Shown here: piece after piece, positions 17,173 to 24,196 of the stretch
Numbering within the stretch: position 1 is the stretch's first letter
Layout: the number at the start of each line of letters is the position of its first letter
NCBI RefSeq assembly: GCF_009617585.1
Contig: NZ_WIXI01000039.1
Span: 124,001 to 188,000, forward strand
DNA: 64,000 nucleotides
From: Endobacterium cereale
GTDB taxonomy: Bacteria > Pseudomonadota > Alphaproteobacteria > Rhizobiales > Rhizobiaceae
Reading direction: 5' to 3'
Program-made: the position numbers and the translations under genes
Notes under the pieces: model-generated
Told to the model about the DNA's origin: nothing
The model's database searches: none
The model's input: the letters and a program-made list of their open reading frames with translations, nothing else

Positions 17173-18054
17173 ATGAGCACCGAAATCTCCCACCTGACCG
17201 TGACCCCAGCCGAACTGCTCAGTGGAGCAGACAACCAGCGCGTCCGCGCCATAAGATCACGTCGCTGGCTCATCTACCCACGCGCTAAGCAGGTACTCGA
17301 ACGCCTGAACCTCTTGGTCGATCATCCACGCGGGACGCGGATGCCATCGCTCGCCATTTATGGCGACAGCGGCATGGGCAAAACGATGATCATGAAGCGC
17401 TTCCGTGATCAGCACCCACCAACTTTCAACCCGGTTACCGGCAAGCTAAAGACACCGGTTCTTGCGATGGAGATGACCAGCCGGCCTGGCGAACGGCGCT
17501 TCTACGCCGAACTTTTGACCCTGCTCGGCGCACCGCAGCGACCGCGTGCCGATATTGCCCAGATGGAGCAAGCCGCACTGCGGATCATGGAAGCGATTGG
17601 CGTGCAGGTTTTAGTGATCGACGAGGTGCACAACATTCTCGCGGGGACCTATCGTGAACAACGCATCGTATTAAATACCCTGCGCTTTCTCAGCAACCGC
17701 CTGCAGATCTCACTCGTCTGCTTCGGCGTCAACGACGCCCGCGAGGCCATTGGTGGCGATGTCCAATTGGCGCGTCGCTTCGACCAGTTCACGCTGAGCC
17801 GCTGGGCTGCAAATGAGCAGTTCGAAATGTTGGTCGCCTTGATACTACGCAATACTCCATTGCGGCACCCATCGGTGCTAACGGCGAAATCTTTGCGGCG
17901 AATACTGCAAGTCACAGAGGGCATTACTGCCAACATTTTCCACATCGTCAACTCACTGGCCATCGAGGCAATCGAAAGCGGAAGAGAGCGGATTACTGAC
18001 GAAGCCATTGAGAAATGGGAGCCAGAATTCGACGCCGACGCAGCGTTCGCATGA
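17173..18054 (+). CDS. tniB: TniB AAA+ ATPase, transposition activator
   Basis: A 293-residue AAA+ ATPase: Walker A in YGDSGMGKTMI (near residue 62), Walker B in VLVIDEVHNI (near 147), and a late arginine-rich segment around QLARRFDQFTL. It belongs to the TniB/TnsC group that links target recognition to the DDE transposase. It starts 6 bases after tniA and its stop overlaps the start of tniQ (ATGA), so the three are one operon. No lesion is visible. Confidence 0.85.
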   Translation: MSTEISHLTVTPAELLSGADNQRVRAIRSRRWLIYPRAKQVLERLNLLVDHPRGTRMPSLAIYGDSGMGKTMIMKRFRDQHPPTFNPVTGKLKTPVLAMEMTSRPGERRFYAELLTLLGAPQRPRADIAQMEQAALRIMEAIGVQVLVIDEVHNILAGTYREQRIVLNTLRFLSNRLQISLVCFGVNDAREAIGGDVQLARRFDQFTLSRWAANEQFEMLVALILRNTPLRHPSVLTAKSLRRILQVTEGITANIFHIVNSLAIEAIESGRERITDEAIEKWEPEFDADAAFA

Positions 18055-18983
18055 AGACGAACGTATACGAACGGCGATTACCGATAAGGCTGGCGCCGTG
18101 CGCCGATGAGCTTTTGTCGTCGTGGATTGCCCGACATGCGGCATTCTATGCAACTTCTCCCTTGGCCATGCTTCAGCATTGCCTCCCCGATTTGCGATCA
18201 TTACGAGCCGCCGATCTGAACCTCACAGAAGATCAGGTCGTCCGCATTGCCCACATATTCTCGATCGAGCCTGATACGGTCCGCGGCATGACGTTCTCAG
18301 ATATTCCGCAGTCATCACGGCGAATGATCGCAAGCGAACCTCGACAGTCATGCTCTAGCTGCCGCCGAGCGGCAGACGGAATGCCCGTTATACTTCGAAG
18401 CCAGTTCTTTGGCTGGCGGATTACCTGCCCGCTTTGTGGAGGCACACTACGGACAACTGGCGGGCGTGACGGCCCCGCTCTCTTCGGCGGCTATCACCAT
18501 GCAGCGCTGATGGGGGAAGAAATGCTCGACAACGAGGCTGAGCATGGTATCCAAAACTGGGTATCACCGAGTGAGATTGCCCGTCTCCTGCTGATGCGGC
18601 GCGTTCCAACGTCGCTTCCCGCTTACGAACCTTCGGGCTATAGGGTGCTAGGTGTGATCATTCCTGATCTCGACGAAGTTATGCAGACGGAAGTCAGCAA
18701 ACTTCCGAGCCCAGCAAGCCCGATCTTGCCCATGTGTTTGCGCCCTGCCCTCTTGGCAGGTGTCGCCATTGTCCAGCATGCCGGGCCCGAAATGCTTCGC
18801 ATGCTGAGTGGCCACATGATGGGTGAGAACAAAGCCCGCTTCGACAGCGCCATAGAAGATATCCTAGACTGTTCACATCAGTCGCTTGGATCGTCACAGT
18901 TGCACTTAATTTGGGGTTCTAGGCCGTTAGAATCTCAAATTAAGTGCCAAATGGGTAAACAACCGCCGCAATCTCACGGTTAA
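18051..18983 (+). CDS. tniQ: TniQ family target-selection protein
   Basis: A 310-residue TniQ protein: N-terminal conserved block LPIRLAPCADELLSSWIARHA, then a zinc-finger pair CSSCRRAADG and CPLCGGTLR (near residues 100 and 130). TniQ proteins direct Tn402/Tn7-type transposition to preferred targets. ATG at 18051 overlaps the tniB stop. The reading frame runs into the right-end repeats and stops inside the terminal inverted repeat at 18983, so the last 30 or so residues are encoded by transposon-end DNA, an economical layout. Confidence 0.8.
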   Translation: MKTNVYERRLPIRLAPCADELLSSWIARHAAFYATSPLAMLQHCLPDLRSLRAADLNLTEDQVVRIAHIFSIEPDTVRGMTFSDIPQSSRRMIASEPRQSCSSCRRAADGMPVILRSQFFGWRITCPLCGGTLRTTGGRDGPALFGGYHHAALMGEEMLDNEAEHGIQNWVSPSEIARLLLMRRVPTSLPAYEPSGYRVLGVIIPDLDEVMQTEVSKLPSPASPILPMCLRPALLAGVAIVQHAGPEMLRMLSGHMMGENKARFDSAIEDILDCSHQSLGSSQLHLIWGSRPLESQIKCQMGKQPPQSHG

Positions 18984-18996
18984 CTGCCAAACGACA
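18899..18996 (-). repeat. Right end of tni element
   Basis: Three copies of the end motif: GCACTTAATTTGGGGTT (same orientation as the left end) at about 18902, then two inverted copies, CTCAAATTAAGTGCC at about 18933 and CTCACGGTTAACTGCC inside the terminal repeat, ending ...CGACA at 18996. They overlap the 3' end of tniQ. Confidence 0.65.
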
Positions 18997-19207
18997 GGGC
19001 CTCAAAATACTTTATACGACCGGATATACCCGCAACGCGGTCGTTCATAACGGCGTTCTTGATAAGGAAACCCATCTGCTCCAGAAGCCTTTCAGTCTGG
19101 ACCAACTCGCCGAAAAGCTCCGGAAAGTTTTGGACTTCTGATAACCCGCCGATGCTCGTTACGATCGTGCTGCTCAACACATTCCGCGCCTTTCCACCCT
19201 TCCCCAT
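18997..19207 (-). pseudogene. Possible gene start truncated by the transposon
   Basis: The minus strand from ATG 19207 is open up to the transposon border and reads MGKGGKARNVLSSTIVTSIG, then FPELFGELVQTERLLEQMGF. It looks protein-like but I do not recognise a family, and there is no clear ribosome site. If real, it is an N-terminal fragment whose remainder was removed when the transposon end came to lie at 18996. Composition alone cannot prove it is coding. Confidence 0.3.
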
Positions 19208-19357
19208 TGATCGGATACGAACCAGTGACCCACTCTCATGTACGAAAGCCTAAGATTTTAAGTAACTAAAATAAAAAGTGTTGTTAGAAGGAATATGGTT
19301 GAGCGTCAGAGACTTTTCTGCGCGAGGGATTTCTTTCGGAATACGAATGTCTTGCCC

Positions 19358-19771
19358 CTAATCCTTCGGCGAACGAAGTAAGCAGAACTCCTCGCCACGG
19401 AAGCGGAGTGCAACATAGCTGCACTGGTTCATATGCTCGATGAGGCATGCTTGCTCTGGCGCTGACATTTCTATCATCGTGCAGCGCTCGTCCGCACATG
19501 CCTGACTGTAAAATTGACCGGTGGGAACATGCGCAACGAATAGTGCCGTCTCCGGTCCCTTCGGGTCGATTTTTTCATATGCTGCGGTCAACCTCTCGAA
19601 AGTTGCACGATCCTGCCCCAGAGGATTGAGGTCGATACCCATTTCGCCGACCTCGCCGACCACTGTCATGTAACGCGCATGCTCAGACTCGGAACAAACA
19701 AGTCGATCAGCCTTTGCAGGAACCGAACACGTGAACACGATGGCACTGGCAATAATCGCTATATTCCGCAT
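19358..19771 (-). CDS. Exported hypothetical cysteine-rich protein (137 aa)
   Basis: A protein of about 137 residues with a signal peptide (MRNIAIIASAIVFTCSVPAKAD) when read from ATG 19771. The mature part has six cysteines (LVCSE, QACADERCTMIE, QACLIEHMNQCSY, EFCLLR), suggesting disulfides in the periplasm. I do not recognise the family. An in-frame upstream ATG at 19849 would add 26 residues; the downstream start is preferred because it places the signal peptide at the N-terminus. No operon partner. Confidence 0.5.
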   Translation of the reverse strand: MRNIAIIASAIVFTCSVPAKADRLVCSESEHARYMTVVGEVGEMGIDLNPLGQDRATFERLTAAYEKIDPKGPETALFVAHVPTGQFYSQACADERCTMIEMSAPEQACLIEHMNQCSYVALRFRGEEFCLLRSPKD

Positions 19772-20180
19772 GACCAATTTCGGGCTATGCTTGTCATCGA
19801 GCAAATCCCTAGTGCCCTTCCCTAGTTCTGTCGTCACAAAAAACTTCATTACAGCTAACCCGTTTTCTGGCTTTTCGAAGACGCAGGGTAAAGCATTTTT
19901 CAGCACCCGCAACGTACCGTAGCTTATGTGGTCGGGGCTCCAACTCCCGGGAACCGAGAGACAATGTTAGCTTCGACATCCGTGCACAAAACTTACTTCG
20001 GATATGGGTCTCCTTCGCCATGAATGAAAACACCGGGGATCGCCTGACCAAAGCGAAATGGATTTAACGTCTTGAAGAGATGTGAACCGGCGGCTGCCCA
20101 ACGCAATCGGACAAATTCCTGAATTTATTGGTTTTATGTAACATGGTCGGCTGCTACGGGTATTCCGCCGACCGATGACG
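19772..20180. other. Intergenic region, no gene recognised
   Basis: About 400 bases with no convincing coding region. A GGTCGG...CCGACC inverted repeat near 20143-20173 is the only structure noted. Confidence 0.35.
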
Positions 20181-20209
20181 AATTCACATAATCCCGAGTT
20201 ATGTGAATT
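20181..20209. repeat. Perfect 11-bp inverted repeat
   Basis: AATTCACATAA, a 7-base spacer, then TTATGTGAATT: a perfect dyad of 29 bp, just before a LysR gene remnant. It could be an old operator or a terminator stem. There is no flanking T-run, so an operator or relic is more likely. Confidence 0.5.
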
Positions 20210-20220
20210 GCAGGCTTGCA

Positions 20221-20409
20221 CAAATGCTAAGTTCGCTTCTTGCAGACCATATTGCAGCAGGACGACTGGGTGCAGTTTTGGATGCCCTCACTGGAGCCAA
20301 AATCGAGATTTCCGCTATCTGGCCATCAACCCGGCACCTCTTGCCGCGCTTTCGGCATGTGGTGAAGACCCTTGCCGACGAGCGTCGGCGCGGAAATCCC
20401 GGGACTTAA
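20221..20409 (+). pseudogene. LysR-family regulator, C-terminal remnant 1
   Basis: The frame LLADHIAAGRLGAVLDALTG, then IWPSTRHLLPRFRHVVKTLAD, is the last 50-60 residues of a LysR-type regulator's effector domain ('..l.adhiaaGrLv.vL......i...yps.rhl.prvr.fvd.l'). The DNA-binding domain and most of the effector domain are absent. The fragment has its own stop at 20407-20409 and is followed 9 bases later by a second LysR tail. Confidence 0.5.
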
Positions 20410-20418
20410 AGGACTCTA

Positions 20419-20595
20419 TATGAAAAACTGCGCCTGAAAATCCTTCCGGCACCTGTCGATCCCGGGACTTTTCCCGTCGAGATGGCATGGCATGTCCGAT
20501 ATCGCCATGACCCGGCGCATCGGTGGCTGCGGTCTCTGATCGGTGAAGTGGCAAAGAACCTGCTCGCCGGACATGGTGATCATCGGGGTAATTGA
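20419..20595 (+). pseudogene. LysR-family regulator, C-terminal remnant 2
   Basis: The frame ILPAPVDPGTFPVEMAWHVR, then YRHDPAHRWLRSLIGEVAKN, matches the end of a different LysR subgroup, recognised by 'WH.R...DPAHRWLR'. It begins without a start codon, directly after the first LysR tail. Two different tails lying head to tail point to serial deletions, or to recombination between regulators. Confidence 0.55.
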
Positions 20596-20633
20596 GCCGG
20601 CACTCCCGTGGAGGCCTGACACCATCGGCGCAC

Positions 20634-20662
20634 GGGCCAGGTAGCGGAGAACGACCTGGCCC
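20634..20662. terminator. Hairpin downstream of the peroxiredoxin gene
   Basis: GGGCCAGGT...ACCTGGCCC, a perfect 9-bp stem with an 11-base loop, 11 bases past the stop of the minus-strand peroxiredoxin gene. There is no T-run, so termination is probable rather than certain. Confidence 0.45.
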
Positions 20663-20672
20663 GGCCTGCTTC

Positions 20673-21161
20673 TTATCTCTTCGATGACTTCATGAAAGCC
20701 ACGAGGCGAATGACGTCGCTGGGAACGAGCCGGCCGATCGCCCGGCTGGAATAGACGGCATTGACGACGCTGCCGTCTGGCGCGAGCACGAAACCGGTGT
20801 TTTCGAGAAAGCGGCCGCGTGCCGGGGCGTTGTTCTGATAGGCACCGACAGCCGCAACGATTGCTTCAAGATCTGCCGAATGCCCCATCCTGAACGGGAT
20901 ATCGTGCTTTGCAATGAAGTCTTTCGTCTCGTCTTCGTCATCGACGGAAAACGCAACGACCTTGATGCCCTCTTCCTGAAGCGCGTCGCTTGCCGCGACA
21001 AAAGCCGCCACTTGCTCATTGCAGAAAGGGCACCAATGTCCCCGGTAGATGAGCACGACGCCGTATGACCCGCCAAGATCGCTCGGAAGATGGATGACGC
21101 CGCCACCGACGGCGGGAATTTTGATGTCTGGGAAGGTCTAGTCGTTCTGAAGGACTGGCAT
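20673..21161 (-). pseudogene. Peroxiredoxin-like (AhpC/TSA) protein with amber stop at codon 8
   Basis: From ATG 21161 the minus strand reads MPVLQND, then TAG (21138-21140), then TFPDIKIPAVGGGVIHLPSD and the thioredoxin-fold core with LIYRGHWCPFCNEQ (peroxidatic-type C-x-x-C) and a C-terminal block ending at 20673. Without the stop this is a normal length AhpC/TSA-like protein of about 162 residues. Re-initiation at a GTG at 21056 would give a 127-residue protein that keeps the C-P-F-C motif but lacks the first strand. It is divergent from a TetR gene with dyad operators between, so it was probably TetR-controlled. Confidence 0.7.
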
Positions 21162-21178
21162 AGAGATGACTTTCATTA

Positions 21179-21228
21179 TGGACTGCACAGTCTAGTCATG
21201 ATAGTCACGAATTGGACTGTTCAGTCCA
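21179..21228. promoter_or_regulatory. Two dyad operators between peroxiredoxin and tetR
   Basis: TGGACTG-TT-CAGTCCA (21213-21228) is a perfect 7-bp-arm dyad. A second, weaker copy GACTG-CA-CAGTC lies at about 21182-21192, roughly 34 bp (three helical turns) away centre to centre. They fill the divergent promoter region, as expected for TetR autorepression and control of the neighbour (inference). Confidence 0.7.
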
Positions 21229-21243
21229 TTTTTGGAGATCGTC

Positions 21244-21873
21244 ATGCGAAAAGACGGAAAATCCGGATTTACGGCCCGGGGAGAGGCGACAAGACTGCGG
21301 ATTATCGAGGCTGCCGCCGAGATTGTTTATGCTGAAGGTGCTGCGGGCATGAGCCTGGACGAGGTCATGGATGCCAGCCGCACCAGCAAGTCGCAGCTGT
21401 ATCATTATTTCTGCGACAAGGATGCGCTCATCCAGGAGGTGATCGGCCGGCAGACGCGAAGGATCGTGGAAGCCAACGCTCCGCATCTCGACAAACTGGA
21501 TTCCTTTGACGCGCTGCGCAGCTGGTGCAACATGATCATCGAAGCGAACCGCACCTTCGGCGCGATCGGCGGGTGTCCGCTCGGATCGCTCGCCAGCGAG
21601 CTCTCTGCGCAATCGGAGCAGGCACGGGCCGGCCTGGCCAATGGTTTTGAGGCATGGCGATCGATCATCGCGGAAGGTCTGGCGCGTATGAAGAACCAAG
21701 ATAAGCTTATGCCGTCGGCAGATACGCAAGCACTCTCCATGGCTTTTGTTGCCGCCATCCAGGGAGGGATATTGCTTTCAAAGACCTCGAGAAATTCGCA
21801 ACCGCTCGAAGTGGCACTAAATATGGCGCTCTCCCACATTGAACGTTATGTGGTAGCGCCAGCAGAGCGGTGA
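21244..21873 (+). CDS. TetR/AcrR family transcriptional regulator
   Basis: A 209-residue regulator with an N-terminal TetR helix-turn-helix (RLRIIEAAAEIVYAEGAAGM, then LDEVMDASRTSKSQLYHYF) and a helical C-terminal ligand domain of the TetR_C type (IGGCPLGSLASELS). ATG at 21244 is chosen because TTTTGGAGATCGTC gives it a good ribosome site. It likely represses itself and the divergent peroxiredoxin-like gene through the dyads at 21179-21228. Related regulators respond to electrophiles or quinones, but the ligand is unknown here. Intact. Confidence 0.85.
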   Translation: MRKDGKSGFTARGEATRLRIIEAAAEIVYAEGAAGMSLDEVMDASRTSKSQLYHYFCDKDALIQEVIGRQTRRIVEANAPHLDKLDSFDALRSWCNMIIEANRTFGAIGGCPLGSLASELSAQSEQARAGLANGFEAWRSIIAEGLARMKNQDKLMPSADTQALSMAFVAAIQGGILLSKTSRNSQPLEVALNMALSHIERYVVAPAER

Positions 21874-22022
21874 GGCAGAAACCTAACCCCGTTTGCGCGG
21901 CTTCGCCTTAAGCGGGATCGAACCATCGACCCGTTATTCTAACGAGTGAAATCTGATAAAAATCAGCAGCTTAATCCGCTGCGGATCGACTAGAAGCTCA
22001 CGTCATCACTCAACGAGCATAG

Positions 22023-22538
22023 TTACGAGCAGCACCTTGATTCTTTGGCTGTCGGTGCGCAGCAGGATGACTTTGCCTGCTGCTCCGCCAGCCAGCGATC
22101 CCGCGGCTTGCAGCTCGCCGGCCGAGCGGAAAGGGACACTTCAAACGTGCCGGCGACGAGCCGCGGCGCGGCCGCGCAATAGAGGGCCATCGGCCGCTCT
22201 CCGTCGCTGACCTCGAACGTCAGCTTTGCCGTCGGCTCGAGCTGCACATGGTCTGCTACCTTGCAGATGATCGCTGTAAACTTGCCGGCCGGCATGTGCG
22301 TCCGACCATCCTCATCGATATCCCAGAGCTGGACGAAGATCTCTGCCCATGCTTCCGGGTTGGCACCGCAATCGAGCGCCGAAAACTGCCCGGCCTTGAC
22401 CTCGGTGACGTGATAGCCAGGCCGGACGGGACTGCCCTCATAACTGAACACCAGCGGGGCATCGGGCGCCACTGCGAGTACATCGAGAAGATGGCCGAGA
22501 CTGATGTCGGTCGAAACTAACTTGTCGATCGCGTTCAT
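22023..22538 (-). CDS. DUF6428 family protein
   Basis: A 171-residue protein of the DUF6428 type, a family I associate with ArsR genes in arsenic loci. Characteristic blocks are GHLLDVLAVAPDAPLVFSYE, VRPGYHVTEVKAGQFSALDC and PEAWAEIFVQLWD. The C-terminus has a cysteine pair and CC dipeptides (SSCCAPTAKESRCCS) that could bind arsenite or another soft metal. ATG at 22538; the gene is divergent from arsR at 22581 with a dyad between. Its molecular role is unknown. Confidence 0.75.
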   Translation of the reverse strand: MNAIDKLVSTDISLGHLLDVLAVAPDAPLVFSYEGSPVRPGYHVTEVKAGQFSALDCGANPEAWAEIFVQLWDIDEDGRTHMPAGKFTAIICKVADHVQLEPTAKLTFEVSDGERPMALYCAAAPRLVAGTFEVSLSARPASCKPRDRWLAEQQAKSSCCAPTAKESRCCS

Positions 22539-22558
22539 GTGGGTTATCCATCTATCCA

Positions 22559-22582
22559 ATAGTTCAAGGATTATTGAAGTAT
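22559..22582. promoter_or_regulatory. Putative ArsR operator, divergent promoter
   Basis: ATAGTTCAA-GGATTA-TTGAAGTAT: 8 of 9 arm positions pair. It abuts and overlaps the arsR ATG at 22581 and lies 21 bases from the divergent DUF6428 start, so one ArsR dimer could control both. Confidence 0.6.
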
Positions 22583-22940
22583 GGATGAACGTCAAGCCCT
22601 TTCATCATTCGCGGCGCTGTCTCAGGAGACGCGCCTTGCCATCGTCCGGGCGCTGGTCGTGGCCGGGCCAGAAGGACTGGCCGCCGGCGTGATCGCCGAG
22701 CGCATGGGCGTTTCCGCCACGAATGTCTCTTTCCATTTGAAGGAGCTGGAGCGGTCGGGATTGATCTCCCAGCGAAGGGAATCCCGCTCGATCATCTACA
22801 GCGCCAGCTACGAGGCACTCGCCGATCTCGTCAAATTCCTGATGGAGGACTGCTGCGCCGGTCATCCGGCGATCAGAGAAACCGTCGAGCGTGCCGACGA
22901 CTGCTGCATCCCTGCGGGCAAGGGTGACGTCGTTGCATAG
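22581..22940 (+). CDS. arsR: ArsR/SmtB family metalloregulator
   Basis: A 119-residue winged-helix regulator: FAALSQETRLAIVRALVVAG, then recognition helices VSATNVSFHLKELERSGLIS and wing RRESRSIIYSAS. The C-terminal EDCCAGHP and ADDCCIP cysteines suggest arsenite/antimonite binding outside the classical alpha-3 site, as in Agrobacterium/Acidithiobacillus-type ArsR. It is expected to repress the divergent DUF6428 gene and the downstream MFS-chrA genes. The MFS gene begins within its last codons, so they are co-translated. Confidence 0.85.
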   Translation: MDERQALSSFAALSQETRLAIVRALVVAGPEGLAAGVIAERMGVSATNVSFHLKELERSGLISQRRESRSIIYSASYEALADLVKFLMEDCCAGHPAIRETVERADDCCIPAGKGDVVA

Positions 22941-24159
22941 TTCGAAAATCCCGGCCGGGCTCGTCTCGGCTCTCGGCCTGACCCAGATCATCGGTTACGG
23001 CACCCTCTACTACAGCTTCAGTATCCTGGCTCCCGGCATGGCGGCGGATCTCGGCCTATCGCTGGCCGAAGTGTTTGGGGTGTTCTCCGTGTCCCTGTTC
23101 ATCGGCGGTCTATCCGCCACCTATATCGGCAAGCAGATGGACAGAATCGGCGCCGCGACGATCATGACGATCGGCTCGGCCCTTGCTGCAGTGACGCTCG
23201 CCCTATGCGCCTGGTCGCCCTCCATCGCGATCTTCGCCATCGCCATCATCCTGCTCGAAGTCTCGTCCGGCATGGTCCAGTATCAGGCGGCATTCGCGGC
23301 ACTGGTCGAGAGCGATCCCCGCACAGCCTCCCGCAGCATTACCTATCTGACGCTGATCGGCGGCTTTGCCTCGACGATCTTCTGGCCGATCTCGGCGACG
23401 CTCACCGGCTATCTGTCCTGGCGGGAGATCTATCTCGTCTTTGCGGCGCTGAACCTGTTCCTCTGCATGCCGCTCCACTTCTGGATCCGAAGCCTCGGAA
23501 AGAAGGCAGGCGACGCGGCGGCCCGACCGCGCGAGACGGTCATTGGTGCGATCCCCCCGCATGCTCGGCGCCGCGCGATGGTGATCGTCTCCTTTGCCTT
23601 CGCGCTCCTTGGCTTCACGCTCGCTGCCATCCTTGCCCATATGGTGCCGATGCTTGGCTCGATCGGGCTGGGTGCTGCAGCCGTTGTGATCGGTTCCTTG
23701 TTCGGCCCGGCGCAAGTTCTGAGCCGTCTGATCAACATGGTTTTTGGGAAGAACTTGTCGCCGCCGGGGCTTGCCGTCCTGTCGGCCGTGATGATCGTCT
23801 TCGGTGTCCTGATCCTGCTGATGACTGGCAATTGGCTGCCGGGTGCGGCCGCATTCGCCATCTGCCTCGGGCTCGGTTCCGGGATCAACAGCATCGCGCA
23901 GGGCAGCCTGCCACTCTATCTGTTTGGATCGGACGGATATGGTGCGATCACCGGCAAGATGGCGGCCGCCCGCCTGGCGGTTGGCGCCGGCGCGCCCTTT
24001 GTCTTCGCGGCTGCCATGGAGAATATCGGACTAAGCGCCGCATTGATTGCGAATGCCAGCCTAGGCGCGGTCAGCATTGTGGCGTTCGTCTCAGTTGCAG
24101 TTGCTTCTGGGAAATCGCATGACAAGGGCGCTGTCGCACACTTGTCATCATCGCAGTAG
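22924..24159 (+). CDS. MFS efflux transporter of the arsenic cluster
   Basis: A major facilitator protein of about 411 residues with 12 predicted hydrophobic segments. The first is GLVSALGLTQIIGYGTLYYS, and the typical loop motif GKQMDRIGAATIM follows segment 2. GTG at 22924, with AAGG upstream, starts inside the arsR coding end; an alternative is TTG at 22933. Position directly behind arsR suggests export of arsenite or organoarsenicals. Rhizobial MFS carriers of this kind (ArsK in Agrobacterium) have that role, but identity with ArsK is not established here. Confidence 0.8.
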   Translation: MTSLHSSKIPAGLVSALGLTQIIGYGTLYYSFSILAPGMAADLGLSLAEVFGVFSVSLFIGGLSATYIGKQMDRIGAATIMTIGSALAAVTLALCAWSPSIAIFAIAIILLEVSSGMVQYQAAFAALVESDPRTASRSITYLTLIGGFASTIFWPISATLTGYLSWREIYLVFAALNLFLCMPLHFWIRSLGKKAGDAAARPRETVIGAIPPHARRRAMVIVSFAFALLGFTLAAILAHMVPMLGSIGLGAAAVVIGSLFGPAQVLSRLINMVFGKNLSPPGLAVLSAVMIVFGVLILLMTGNWLPGAAAFAICLGLGSGINSIAQGSLPLYLFGSDGYGAITGKMAAARLAVGAGAPFVFAAAMENIGLSAALIANASLGAVSIVAFVSVAVASGKSHDKGAVAHLSSSQ

Positions 24160-24196
24160 TAAGCCGCTTTATCGAGGCAGGAGACAGATTTACACG

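Larger units (their letters stand above)
15393..18996 (+). mobile_element. tniA-tniB-tniQ transposon (Tn402/Tn5053-like), 3.6 kb
   Basis: The element is bounded by terminal inverted repeats starting TGTCGTTT: the left end at 15393 and the right end (read inverted) from 18996 agree at about 28 of 32 positions. Inside each end are further copies of a roughly 20-bp motif with core GGCACTTAANTTGAGATT, as expected for multiple DDE-transposase binding sites. It carries only tniA, tniB and tniQ, with no resolvase and no cargo. The 5-bp flanks differ (CTCCC and GGGCC), so no target duplication survives. Confidence 0.8.

Noticed and set aside
15393-18996. CRISPR-associated or Tn7-like guided transposon
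   Set aside because: No Cas genes, no CRISPR repeats and no TnsD/TnsE-like cargo. TniQ occurs normally in Tn402-type elements.
15388-19001. A 5-bp target duplication flanking the tni element
   Set aside because: The flanks were checked (CTCCC versus GGGCC, and shifted by one base) and do not match.
23205-24122. Open frames in other frames of the MFS gene
   Set aside because: Arg/Cys/Pro-rich shadows of a clear 12-segment transporter.
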